From Trebonia kvetii (GTDB taxonomy: Bacteria > Actinomycetota > Actinomycetes > Streptosporangiales > Streptosporangiaceae): a DNA stretch of 64,000 nucleotides. Below, piece after piece: positions 28,667 through 37,241 of the stretch. Where the stretch lies: NCBI RefSeq assembly GCF_007827045.1, contig NZ_RPFW01000007.1, forward strand, positions 62,001 to 126,000, written 5' to 3'. Position numbers and translations under genes: made by a program. The first letter of the stretch is position 1; each line of letters starts with the position of its first letter. The notes below the pieces were generated by a model. It saw nothing but the letters and a program-made list of their open reading frames with translations. It was not told where the DNA came from and did not search any database.

Positions 28667-31228
28667 ATGACCGATACCTTCCCGCAGCCGCGCGCTGCCA
28701 CCATGCCAGACAAGCCCGTGCTCGACGGACTTGAGGCGGTATGGAGCGTACGGTGGGAAGAGGGTCAGGTATACAGGTTCGACCGGTCCCGGCCGCGGTC
28801 CGAGGTGTTCGCGATCGACACCCCGCCGCTCACCGTGTCCGGATCGCTGCACGTCGGGCACGCGTTCTCCTTCACGCACACCGACATCATGGCCAGGTAC
28901 CGGCGGATGACCGGCAAGGCAGTGTTCTATCCGATCGGCTGGGATGACAACGGGCTGCCCACCGAGCGCCGGGTACAGAACGTCTACGGGGTGCGGTGCG
29001 ACCCGTCGCTGCCCTATGACCCGGGCTTCGAACCGCCTGAGCAGCCGGGCAAGCAGGAAGTGCTTGTTTCCCGGCGGAACTTCATCGAGCTGTGCGAGCG
29101 GCTCACCGCGATCGACGAGCGCGCCTTCGAGGAGACATGGCGCCGGCTCGGGCTCTCGGTGGACTGGTCACTGCTCTACACCACGATCAACGACGACAGC
29201 AGGCGCGTGTCGCAAGCCGCGTTCCTGCGCAACCTGGCGCGCGGCGAGGCGTACCGCGCCGAGGCGCCGACGCTCTGGGACGTGTCGTTCCAGACCGCGG
29301 TCGCCCAGGCGGAACTCGAGGACCGCGACGCGCCCGGCGCGTTCTACCGGATCTCCTTCCACGCGCCTGACCTCGATGACACTGGTGGCTCGCCGGTGTG
29401 GATCGAGACGACGCGGCCCGAACTGCTGCCCGCCTGCGTGGCGCTCGTCGCGCACCCGGACGACGAGCGGTACCAGCCGCTGTTTGGCGCCGCGGTGACG
29501 ACGCCGGTGTTCGGCGTGCCCGTGCCGGTGCTCGCGCACCCGCTCGCCGAGCCGGACAAGGGGTCGGGCATCGCGATGGTGTGCACCTTTGGCGACCTGA
29601 CCGACGTGACATGGTGGCGCGAGCTCGACCTGCCGACCCGGGCGATCGTCGGACGGAACGGACGGCTGCTGCCCGCACCCCCGGACGGGGTGCCCGCGGG
29701 CGCGTACGCGGAACTCGCGGGCAAGACCGTGTTCTCGGCGCGTGCGCGGATGGCGGAGCTGCTGCGGGAAAGCGGCGACCTGGACGGCGAGCCACGCCCC
29801 GTCACCCGGCCAGTGAAGTTCTACGAGAAGGGCGACAAGCCGCTCGAGATCGTCACCTCCGGCCAGTGGTACATCAGGAACGGGGGGCGCGACGCACGAA
29901 CCCGTTCCGAACTACTTGACCGGGGCCGGGAGCTGCACTGGCACCCGGCGCACATGCGGGTGCGGTACGAGAACTGGGTGGCGGGGCTGGCCGGCGACTG
30001 GCTGATCTCGCGGCAGCGGTTCTTCGGCGTGCCGTTCCCCGTGTGGTACCCGCTGGACGCGGCGGGCGAGCCCGACTACGCGGCGCCGATCGTGCCCGCC
30101 GAGTCCGCGCTGCCCGTCGACCCGGTCGCCGAGCCCGCGCCCGGGCACGCCGAGTCGCAGCGCGGCGTGCCCGGCGGGTTCATCGGCGACCCGGACGTCA
30201 TGGACACCTGGGCGACCTCGTCGCTGACGCCGCTGATCGCCGGCCGCTGGGGCACCGACGGCGACCTGTTCTCCCGGGTGTTCCCGATGGACCTGCGGCC
30301 GCAGTCGCACGAGATCATCAGGACCTGGCTGTTCTCCAGCATCACCAGGGCGCACCTGGAGTTCGGCACACTGCCCTGGTCGGACGCGGCCATCTCCGGC
30401 TGGATCCTGGACCCGGACAGGAAGAAGATGTCCAAGTCCAAGGGCAACGTGGTGGTCCCGACCGACCTGCTCGACCAGTACGGCTCGGACGCGGTCCGGT
30501 ACTGGGCGGGCAGCGGGCGGTACGGGGTGGACACCGCGTTCGACCCCGGGCAGCTCAAGGTCGGGCGGCGGCTCGCGATCAAGATCCTCAACGCGTCCAA
30601 GTTCGTGCTGTCGCTCGAGGGTTCCGTCGGCGAGGTGACCGAGCCCGTCGACCAGTCGATGCTCGCCGCGCTCGGCACGGTTTCCCTGGAGGCGACCGCG
30701 GCGCTTTCCGGCTACGACCACGCCGGGGCGCTTGAGACGATCGAGCGGTTCTTCTGGATGTTCTGCGACGACTACCTGGAGCTGGTCAAGGCGCGGGCAT
30801 ACGGGCCCGGCGCGGCCGGCGACTCGGCGCGCGCCGCGCTGCGCGAGGCGCTGTCTGTGCTGCTGCGGCTGTTCGCGCCGTTCCTGCCGTTCGTGACGGA
30901 GGAGGCGTGGTCGTGGTGGCAGGAGGGTTCCGTGCACCTTTCCGCGTGGCCGGCCGGGACATCGGCGGGCTCTGCTTCCGGTGACCCGGCGGTGCTCGCG
31001 GCCGCGGGGGCGGTGCTCGCGCAGGTCCGCAAGGCCAAGACGGCGGCGAAGCTGTCCATCAGGGCCGAGGCGTCCTCCGTGGTGGTGCGCGGGCCGTCGG
31101 AGTCCGTCGTGCGCGCGAGCGAGTCCGACCTGCGGGCGGCGGGGAACATCGGCGAGTTCTCGTTCGAGCACGTGCCGGGCGGCGAGCTGACGGCGGAGGT
31201 CACGCTGGCGGAGCCGGTCGCCTCCTGA
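28667..31228 (+). CDS. valS: Valyl-tRNA synthetase
   Basis: ValRS charges tRNA-Val. The 853-residue protein has the class I HIGH motif as HVGH at residues 62-65 and KMSKS near 590, with the editing domain between and the anticodon-binding domain after it. The length and the short N-terminus match the compact ValRS form, without a long C-terminal coiled coil. A TAGGCT box 6 nt before the ATG suggests a leaderless mRNA. No T-box motif is visible upstream. Confidence 0.95.
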   Translation: MTDTFPQPRAATMPDKPVLDGLEAVWSVRWEEGQVYRFDRSRPRSEVFAIDTPPLTVSGSLHVGHAFSFTHTDIMARYRRMTGKAVFYPIGWDDNGLPTERRVQNVYGVRCDPSLPYDPGFEPPEQPGKQEVLVSRRNFIELCERLTAIDERAFEETWRRLGLSVDWSLLYTTINDDSRRVSQAAFLRNLARGEAYRAEAPTLWDVSFQTAVAQAELEDRDAPGAFYRISFHAPDLDDTGGSPVWIETTRPELLPACVALVAHPDDERYQPLFGAAVTTPVFGVPVPVLAHPLAEPDKGSGIAMVCTFGDLTDVTWWRELDLPTRAIVGRNGRLLPAPPDGVPAGAYAELAGKTVFSARARMAELLRESGDLDGEPRPVTRPVKFYEKGDKPLEIVTSGQWYIRNGGRDARTRSELLDRGRELHWHPAHMRVRYENWVAGLAGDWLISRQRFFGVPFPVWYPLDAAGEPDYAAPIVPAESALPVDPVAEPAPGHAESQRGVPGGFIGDPDVMDTWATSSLTPLIAGRWGTDGDLFSRVFPMDLRPQSHEIIRTWLFSSITRAHLEFGTLPWSDAAISGWILDPDRKKMSKSKGNVVVPTDLLDQYGSDAVRYWAGSGRYGVDTAFDPGQLKVGRRLAIKILNASKFVLSLEGSVGEVTEPVDQSMLAALGTVSLEATAALSGYDHAGALETIERFFWMFCDDYLELVKARAYGPGAAGDSARAALREALSVLLRLFAPFLPFVTEEAWSWWQEGSVHLSAWPAGTSAGSASGDPAVLAAAGAVLAQVRKAKTAAKLSIRAEASSVVVRGPSESVVRASESDLRAAGNIGEFSFEHVPGGELTAEVTLAEPVAS

Positions 31229-31237
31229 CGCCGGCGG

Positions 31238-32536
31238 CTACCAGCTGCGGCGGAGCCTTGGCAGGCGGGGCAGCGGTCCCGTGGGCATCCTGGGCATCGG
31301 GCCGGTGGTCCGCAGTCGCGGCGCCGGGCCGGTCGCCGGGCCGAAGCGGAGCACGGTGCGCTCGCCGACAAGCTGGTAGCCGGCCAGGCCGCCCCAGTGC
31401 TCTGGGCGGTTCCTGTCGGTGATCATCACGATCTCGCGGACGCTGGCCCGCGGCTGGCCGGCGGCGGGGCCGCTCGGGACGCCGGGTGCGTCGGTGTCAC
31501 CGAGAACGAGGGTGCCGGTCAGCACCGCGCGGCCGACGGCGATCGTCACCGCGGCTGCGTAGCCGTGCCGGCGGCGCTCCGGCGGTGTGTACAGCGCGAC
31601 GATCCGCACGGTGCCCGCCACCGGCCGGGACAGGGTCGCGAGGGCGACCGGCTGTGGCGCGGGCTCGGCGGCCGGCCCCGCGTCGCGATGGCTGCCCGCG
31701 TCCCGGTGGCCCGCGTCCCGGTTGCCCGCGTCCTTGTGCCCCGCGTCCCGGTGGCCGGTGTCCCGGTGCGGGAAGGGCAGGGAGCGCGTGGGGTCCCAGC
31801 GCCTGGACGGCCGCGGTACGACCTCCCAGAAAATGGCGCCGCCATAGCCGATCAGGTCGGCCGCCATCTCGTGCGGCGAGCCGATGCGCTCGACGGACTC
31901 GGCGGAGAAGGCCGCGAGCCAGTCGGCGAGCAGGGACAGGTCCTGGGCGGTGGCGACCCGGAGCCGGCCCGCCGGGCCCGGCGTCTCCGGCGACGGCCAG
32001 GGCGTCGCCTGCTGGCCGGATGACGCCGGCTGACCTGGGGCCGCCGCCGGCTCGCCGGACAGCGTCGCCGCCAGCCGGTAGACGCGGCAGTGCTTGTGCA
32101 TGCGGACGGCGGTGCCCGCCCGCTGGCTCCACGCCGCCGCGAACGCGTCCGCCGCCTCGGTGGGCGCGTCGACGCCGCTCACCGTCCTGCCCATCTTGGC
32201 CAGCGTCGCGGCAAGGGTGGCGGCCATCTCCGGTGCACGCCCTGAGATGAGCAGCGGCCACGCCGGGTCGTGGACGAACGCAGCCCGCGGCTCGCCCCCG
32301 TCCGGCGGCTCCCACCAGCCGAACAGCGGCTCGGCGGCCGAGGCGGCGTCTGGCCAGTGGCCATGAGCGTGGTGGCCGGGCTGCTCGCCGGCCAGTTGCG
32401 GTCCTGCCCGGTGCTGCTGCCAGCCGGATGGCGCGGCGGCCGGCAACAGCAGGGTGTTCTCTGCCGCCCGCGACCTGAGGTAACCGCCAGCCGCCGCGGC
32501 GAACCGGTCCGGGTTGGAGGTGGTGTACCAGCCCAT
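31238..32536 (-). CDS. GNAT-fold acetyltransferase with pentapeptide tandem repeat
   Basis: The 432-residue protein has a degenerate N-terminal half and a C-terminal GNAT core (VRIVALYTPPERRRHGYAAAVTIAVG is the acetyl-CoA loop). Between the strands lies a His-Arg-Asp-Ala-Gly repeat of about six copies, coded by 15-bp units at 31679-31769. The C-terminus is Pro/Arg/Leu-rich. It resembles the next gene along its length (both begin MGW and share YLR..NT and PLFGW), so the two are tandem paralogues. The target is unknown. Confidence 0.85.
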   Translation of the reverse strand: MGWYTTSNPDRFAAAAGGYLRSRAAENTLLLPAAAPSGWQQHRAGPQLAGEQPGHHAHGHWPDAASAAEPLFGWWEPPDGGEPRAAFVHDPAWPLLISGRAPEMAATLAATLAKMGRTVSGVDAPTEAADAFAAAWSQRAGTAVRMHKHCRVYRLAATLSGEPAAAPGQPASSGQQATPWPSPETPGPAGRLRVATAQDLSLLADWLAAFSAESVERIGSPHEMAADLIGYGGAIFWEVVPRPSRRWDPTRSLPFPHRDTGHRDAGHKDAGNRDAGHRDAGSHRDAGPAAEPAPQPVALATLSRPVAGTVRIVALYTPPERRRHGYAAAVTIAVGRAVLTGTLVLGDTDAPGVPSGPAAGQPRASVREIVMITDRNRPEHWGGLAGYQLVGERTVLRFGPATGPAPRLRTTGPMPRMPTGPLPRLPRLRRSW

Positions 32537-32762
32537 CAGGTCATGCTTCCCGTTGTGTTCATGCCTGCCCCTCGTTTCTGCGGTGTCTTTGGCACGGCCG
32601 TCAGGGAAATCGAGGCACGTGAGCGCTCCTGGGCGGCCAGGTAGATAGCGGGGCGGACACGAGGACAGCCTATTAACGAAGCGGAAAAAGTCCCCGATCG
32701 GTTACATAATGCCTTCAAGTATGCATCCACGGCGGGCGATGGCAAGCGTGCACGCACGACCG

Positions 32763-33638
32763 TCAGCCGACGGAAAACCCCAGGACGGCGCGGTCTTCGA
32801 CCGGGCGGTAGCCGATGCGCTGGTAGATGGAATTGGACACCGGGTTCGCCAGGTCGGTGTAGAGCAGGACCTCTTCGGCGCCCGCCCGCAGCGCGCGTTC
32901 GCTGACCGCGGCGGTGACCGCGCTCGCGTAGCCGTGGCCGCGGGCCTCCCGCGGGGTGTAGACCGGGCCGACCCGGATCATGCCGGCCACCTGGCGCGTG
33001 ACGCAGGCGATCGAGACCGGGGCGCCGTCCGCCTCCCAGACGAGCACGCCGCCATAGCTGAGCCTGTCGCGGACGTCGGCTGACCGCTCCTGCTCGCCCT
33101 CCGCCTCGCCCACCTCCCAGGCGAACGCGGTGAACCAGTCGCTCACCAGCGGCACGTCGCCGTCGTCGGCGGCGCGCGGCGCGCCGTCGGGCGCCGGGTC
33201 TGGCCAGGCGAGCTCGTCCAGCCGGTACAGGCGCATCCTGCGGTGCACGGCGGAGTGCTGCCCGGTCGCGTCGGACCACCGGGCGGCGAACGCCTGCGCC
33301 GCCTCGGCGTAGGCGTTCACCCCGGCGAGGGGGCGGCCGGCCAGGGTCGCCGCCAGGTCCTCGGCGGCGTGCGCGGTGACGGCGGTGAGCAGCAGCGGGT
33401 ACGGCGGCGTGTGCAGGAACGCGCCCGCGACCTCGCCGCCGGGACCCGTCTGCCAGCCGAACAGCGGCGCGGCCGCGGAGTCATCGCGAGACGGGGCGTA
33501 CTTGGCGGGGTTGACCCGGATCTGTTCGGACACCGTCAGCGGGACGGTGTTCCGCGCGCGCTCACGCCGCAGGTAATCGCCGGCCGCCGCCAGAAACTCG
33601 GCCACGTCGCCGGTCGTCCGCCATCCCATGGCCGTCAT
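32763..33638 (-). CDS. GNAT-fold acetyltransferase, paralogue of the preceding GNAT
   Basis: The 291-residue protein ends in a clear GNAT domain: VGPVYTPREARGHGYASAVTAAVSERAL binds acetyl-CoA and LYTDLANPVSNSIYQRIGYRPV is the typical last strand region. The N-terminal 130 residues match those of the gene at 31.2-32.5 kb. An ATG at 33638 or at 33629 (MGW, as in the paralogue) may be the start; neither has a good SD. The open frame extends upstream into the DUF6069 gene and is not real there. It lacks the His-Arg-Asp repeat of its neighbour. Confidence 0.85.
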   Translation of the reverse strand: MTAMGWRTTGDVAEFLAAAGDYLRRERARNTVPLTVSEQIRVNPAKYAPSRDDSAAAPLFGWQTGPGGEVAGAFLHTPPYPLLLTAVTAHAAEDLAATLAGRPLAGVNAYAEAAQAFAARWSDATGQHSAVHRRMRLYRLDELAWPDPAPDGAPRAADDGDVPLVSDWFTAFAWEVGEAEGEQERSADVRDRLSYGGVLVWEADGAPVSIACVTRQVAGMIRVGPVYTPREARGHGYASAVTAAVSERALRAGAEEVLLYTDLANPVSNSIYQRIGYRPVEDRAVLGFSVG

Positions 33639-33685
33639 GCTGTCACGCCGCACGCGCGGATCGCAGCTCAATAAACGCCGGAGCG

Positions 33686-34144
33686 TCACCGGACTCGCGC
33701 CATCCGCCAGGCGACCACCGGGATGATAATCGCGCCGGCCATCAGGTGCGCGGCGGCGAGGGTGAACTTGGTGGAAAGCGCCGTGTCCGCGGCGGTGAAG
33801 GGGACGAGGAGGGAGAGCGCGAGCAGCGGCAGCACAGTGCGGAGGTAGGCGCGCCCTGGGTTCTTCGCGAACCGGGCGATCGCGATGACGGCGAACGTGA
33901 ACCAGAACGTGACGACCATCGTCCCCATCGCGAACATGCCGACGTAGATTGTGGACGCGTGCTGCGCGCCAAGGCCCGCGGCGCGCATCGGCACGCCCGC
34001 GGCGCGTGAGATGAGCCCCCACACCTCCACGAGGACGGCGGCCGGCAGGGCGGCCAGGTAGCAGACCTGCCAGACACAGCGGCGGGCAAGGAAAGACGCG
34101 AGCGGCGTGGCGGGCGCTTGCGCGGCAGCGGTGGTAGTCGACAT
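33686..34144 (-). CDS. DUF6069-like four-helix membrane protein
   Basis: The 152-residue protein has four hydrophobic segments (about residues 25-48, 65-88, 104-120 and 128-148) with short loops, matching small actinobacterial DUF6069-type proteins. CAGGAGG lies 7 nt before the ATG. It stands alone between a GNAT gene and the divergent GntR gene. The function is unknown. Confidence 0.75.
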   Translation of the reverse strand: MSTTTAAAQAPATPLASFLARRCVWQVCYLAALPAAVLVEVWGLISRAAGVPMRAAGLGAQHASTIYVGMFAMGTMVVTFWFTFAVIAIARFAKNPGRAYLRTVLPLLALSLLVPFTAADTALSTKFTLAAAHLMAGAIIIPVVAWRMARVR

Positions 34145-34336
34145 GATGATCCTCCTGGATCCTCGGTTTCGGTGCCTTCGCAGGAGGTACGAGGCCGGTC
34201 CGCGCTTCTCGACACCGGCCGCCGGCCCGCTGGCGGAAAGTTTCCGTGTTCGGGCGGTGGCGCAATGGGGTCAGCACTGATTAGTCCGCGCCCGGGTTTG
34301 TGTGTCCGCCCAGGCACGCAAGGTGGGGTCGGGCGG

Positions 34337-34369
34337 ATTGTTGACAATGTTGTTCGGTATTCGTAGCGT
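34337..34369 (+). promoter_or_regulatory. Promoter with overlapping GntR-type operator
   Basis: TTGACA (34341-34346), a 17-nt spacer and TAGCGT (34364-34369) lie 7 nt before the GntR start, so the mRNA should be leaderless. ATTGTTGACAAT (34337-34348) overlaps the -35 and matches the T-GT-N2-AC-A form of FadR/FCD-type operators, suggesting autorepression. Confidence 0.75.
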
Positions 34370-34376
34370 TCCAGGC

Positions 34377-35045
34377 ATGTCAGCAGAAACGCCCGGCGGC
34401 CTGCGGGCGGGCGAGGCGGCGCGTACCCACGCCTTCGCGGCCCTCCGGCAGGCGATACTCAGCGGGGATGTCGCCCCTGGCCAGCGCCTTGTCGAGGAGG
34501 AGCTGGCCGGGACGCTCGGGGTGACACGGCAGTCGCTGCGCGCCGCGCTGCTCGACCTGACCACCGAGGGGCTCGTCGAGCGGATTCCCAACCGGGGCGC
34601 GCGGGTCAGGGTGATCTCCACCGAGGAGGCCGTGGCCATCACCGAGTGCCGCATGGTCCTGGAGGCACTGTGCGCCGCCAAGGCCGCGGAGCGGATCACC
34701 GACGAGGAGGCGGCGCAGCTGCGCGAGCTCGCCGCGAACCTGAGCCGCGCGGTGGCCGACCGGAACCCGCTGAAGTATTCCGAGCTCAACAGGGAGCTGC
34801 ACCGCCGGGTCGGCGTCATCTCCGGGCAGAAGGTGGCGCTCGGCCTGCTCGACCGGCTGCACGGCCAGCTGGTGCGGCACCAGTTCCAGCTCGCGCTGCG
34901 GCCCGGCCGTCCCGACGTGTCGCTCGGTGAGCACCTGGCGATACTCGACGCCGTCGCGGGCCACCGCCCCGCCGACGCCGACGCCGCGGTCCGGGTGCAC
35001 CTGGCCAGCGTCATCAGGGCGCTCGTCGACAGCAACTTCGATTGA
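34377..35045 (+). CDS. GntR/FCD-family transcriptional regulator
   Basis: The 222-residue regulator has a winged helix at about residues 12-75 (GQRLVEEELAGTLGVTRQSLRAALLDL) and an FCD domain with metal-type His/Asp positions (LNRELHRRVG, GEHLAILDAV). The start at 34377 fits the promoter and the family length; an ORF extension to 34302 would read through the promoter. It overlaps the frame of the following aldolase gene and likely senses a pathway acid. It controls, by position, the aldolase and isomerase genes. Confidence 0.9.
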   Translation: MSAETPGGLRAGEAARTHAFAALRQAILSGDVAPGQRLVEEELAGTLGVTRQSLRAALLDLTTEGLVERIPNRGARVRVISTEEAVAITECRMVLEALCAAKAAERITDEEAAQLRELAANLSRAVADRNPLKYSELNRELHRRVGVISGQKVALGLLDRLHGQLVRHQFQLALRPGRPDVSLGEHLAILDAVAGHRPADADAAVRVHLASVIRALVDSNFD

Positions 35046-35062
35046 TCAAGGGAACACCTACC

Positions 35063-35770
35063 GTGCTGAACGTTATCGTCACCGACCCGCCCCGCGCCGA
35101 CCTGGCCGAGGTGAGCAAGCTCGCGGAGTACGGCGTCGCCACCGTGCACGAGGCGATCGGCCGCACCGGCTACCTGGGCCCGCAGCTGCGGCCGAACCAG
35201 CAGGGTGCGCGGATCGCCGGCACGGCGCTCACCGTGGTGTGCTGGCCAGGTGACAACCTGATGATCCACGCCGCCGTCGAGCAGGCTAAGGCCGGCGACA
35301 TCATCGTCATCACCACGACGTCGCCGTCAAGCGACGGCGCGTTCGGCGAGCTGCTCGCCACCTCGCTTGTCAGCCGCGGCGTCCGCGGCCTGATCATGGG
35401 CGCGGGCCTGCGCGACACCCAGGAACTGCGCGACATGGGCTTCCCCGCCTGGACCGCGCACGTGTCCGCGCAGGGCACCGTCAAGGAGACGGCCGGCTCG
35501 GTCAACGTGCCCGTCACGCTCGGCGGCCAGGTCATCAGGCCGGGCGACGCCATCGTCGCCGACGACGACGGCGTGTGCGTGGTGCCCAGGCTCGACGTGC
35601 CCAGGGCGGTCACCGCGTCCGCGGCCAGGATCGCCAAGGAGGACGCCAACCGCAAGCAGCTCGCCGACGGCGTGCTCGGCCTCGACATGTACAACCTGCG
35701 CCCGAAGCTGGCGAAGGTCGACTACATCTCCTACGCCGAATATGTGCGCCGTTCCGGTGAAGGTCTCTAA
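35063..35770 (+). CDS. 4-carboxy-4-hydroxy-2-oxoadipate (CHA/HMG) aldolase-like protein, RraA fold
   Basis: The 235-residue protein resembles LigK/GalC-type pyruvate aldolases, which split 4-carboxy-4-hydroxy-2-oxoadipate into pyruvate and oxaloacetate. GVATVHEAIGRTGYLGP and GAGLRDTQEL (Arg-Asp metal/substrate site) are the family marks, and DDDGVCVVPR closes the barrel. The GTG at 35063 has AGGGAA upstream; a TTG at 35042 overlapping the regulator stop is the alternative. It sits between its regulator and a PrpF/GalD-type isomerase, an arrangement pointing to the lower 4,5-cleavage path of protocatechuate or gallate. Confidence 0.85.
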   Translation: MLNVIVTDPPRADLAEVSKLAEYGVATVHEAIGRTGYLGPQLRPNQQGARIAGTALTVVCWPGDNLMIHAAVEQAKAGDIIVITTTSPSSDGAFGELLATSLVSRGVRGLIMGAGLRDTQELRDMGFPAWTAHVSAQGTVKETAGSVNVPVTLGGQVIRPGDAIVADDDGVCVVPRLDVPRAVTASAARIAKEDANRKQLADGVLGLDMYNLRPKLAKVDYISYAEYVRRSGEGL

Positions 35771-35836
35771 GAGCAAATCGTTATCCCGAACGGGTGCGGG
35801 CCTCGCCTACCCGCACCAGGAGACAGGAGGTGCGGC

Positions 35837-36919
35837 GTGAGCGACATCCGCTACAGCGACCCTTGGCATGGGGGCATTCGCGCCATGCAGATGCGCGGCG
35901 GCACGTCCAAGGGGCTGTACTTCCTGGCCGAGGACCTGCCGGCCGACCCGGCCGAGCGGGACGACCTGCTGCTGCGGGTCATGGGGTCGCCCGACCCGCG
36001 GCAGATCGACGGGACGGGCGGCGCGCACCCGCTGACCTCCAAGGTGGCGGTCGTGTCCAGGTCCGAGGTCACCGGGATCGACGTCGACTACCTCTTCCTC
36101 CAGGTCATGGTCGACAAGCCGGTCGTCACCGACAAGCAGAACTGCGGGAACATCCTGGCCGGGATCGGGCCCTTCGCGGTCGAGCGCGGCCTCGTCGCCG
36201 CGCAGGGTGAGCAGACCCGGGTGCGGATCCGGATGGTGAACACCGACGGGATCGTCACCGCGACGTTCCCCACACCCGGCGGCCTGCCGCGCTACGACGG
36301 GGACACGGCCATCGACGGCGTGCCGGGCACAGCGGCGGGAATCGTGCTCGACTTCGAGGACTCCGGCGCCGCGGCTGGCGTGTTCCCGACGGGGAACCTC
36401 ACCGATGTCTTCGGCGGCGTCGAGGTGACGTGCGTGGACAACGGGATGCCGGTCGTCGTGGTCGCCGCCGCCAGCCTCGGCGTGACCGGATATGAGACGG
36501 TCGCCGAGCTCGAGGGCGACGAGGAACTGAACAAGCGGGTGCAGGAGCTGCGGCTCGAGGCGGGCAAGGCGATGGGGCTCGGCGACGTGAGCGCCACCAC
36601 CGTGCCGAAGATCTCGCTGGTCGCGCCGCCTGCGCACGGCGGGACGATCAGCACGCGGACGTTCATCCCGGTCCGGGTGCACGAGTCCATCGGAGTGCTC
36701 GGCGCGGTCAGCGTCGCCACCGCGATCGTGCAGCCTGGCGCGGTCGGGCACGACCTCGCGGTGCTCGGCGGCGGGCCGCGGCTTTCCGTCGAGCACCCGG
36801 GCGGCGCGCTCGAGGTCGAGGTGGAACTGGACACGTCCGTGTCCCCGCCGGCCGTGGTCAGGTCCGGCGTGGTGCGCACCGCGCGAAAGCTGTTCGATGG
36901 TGTTGCCTTTCCCCGCTGA
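35837..36919 (+). CDS. PrpF/GalD-type isomerase (4-oxalomesaconate tautomerase-like)
   Basis: The 360-residue protein has the PrpF fold marks: AMQMRGGTSKGLYF near residue 16, DKQNCGNILAGIGPFAVE near 100, and GGTISTRTFIPVRVHESIGVLGA. PrpF acts on aconitates; GalD acts on 4-oxalomesaconate in gallate degradation. The partner aldolase upstream favours the latter. The GTG at 35837 is set by AGGAGG about 6 nt upstream. No ring-cleaving dioxygenase or hydratase is in the window, so the substrate stays an inference. Confidence 0.85.
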   Translation: MSDIRYSDPWHGGIRAMQMRGGTSKGLYFLAEDLPADPAERDDLLLRVMGSPDPRQIDGTGGAHPLTSKVAVVSRSEVTGIDVDYLFLQVMVDKPVVTDKQNCGNILAGIGPFAVERGLVAAQGEQTRVRIRMVNTDGIVTATFPTPGGLPRYDGDTAIDGVPGTAAGIVLDFEDSGAAAGVFPTGNLTDVFGGVEVTCVDNGMPVVVVAAASLGVTGYETVAELEGDEELNKRVQELRLEAGKAMGLGDVSATTVPKISLVAPPAHGGTISTRTFIPVRVHESIGVLGAVSVATAIVQPGAVGHDLAVLGGGPRLSVEHPGGALEVEVELDTSVSPPAVVRSGVVRTARKLFDGVAFPR

Positions 36920-36965
36920 GTTCCGGTTCCCGGTTCCCGGGTCGACGGGTGTCCACGCGCGCTCG

Positions 36966-37002
36966 TCTGTCCGGCCCAGTTAAAACGTCTGGGCCGGACA
37001 GA
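36966..37002 (+). terminator. Long stem-loop after the isomerase gene
   Basis: A perfect 14-bp stem (TCTGTCCGGCCCAG and complement) with loop TTAAAACGT, extendable outward by further GCGCGC and GTGTC/GACAC pairs to about 36949-37017. It ends the GntR-aldolase-isomerase transcript; no T-tract follows. Confidence 0.75.
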
Positions 37003-37080
37003 AGGCGCGCTGAGACACCCCGGTCGCCCCCGTAACCTCGCCAGCGGGGTCTTGGAGGGCTCTGGATATGGCTCTCGGGG

Positions 37081-37235
37081 AGCTGCCGCAGTGCCCCCGG
37101 GCTACGCGATGCGTCGTGGGGGCTGCCGCAACCGTTCAGGGGCTGCCGCAACGCCTCCAGGCAACGCGGGGCTTTGGGAGGCTGCCGCAACCGTTCGGGG
37201 TCGGGCTGGTTTTGGGTTTTGGGTTTTGGGTTTTG
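37081..37235. repeat. GCTGCCGCA repeats followed by TTTTGGG heptamer tract
   Basis: GCTGCCGCA occurs four times (37082, 37122, 37142, 37181), two copies continuing identically as ACCGTTC. Directly after, 37208-37235 holds GG then three GGGTTTT units, a potential four-run G-quadruplex resembling ciliate telomere repeats. The 322-bp space between the isomerase and the VOC gene holds no convincing gene. Confidence 0.85.
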
Positions 37236-37241
37236 ATTTCT

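Noticed and set aside
37208..37235. Chromosome end (true telomere)
   Set aside because: Genes continue on both sides and actinomycete telomeres are palindromic with terminal proteins, not simple TTTTGGG repeats.
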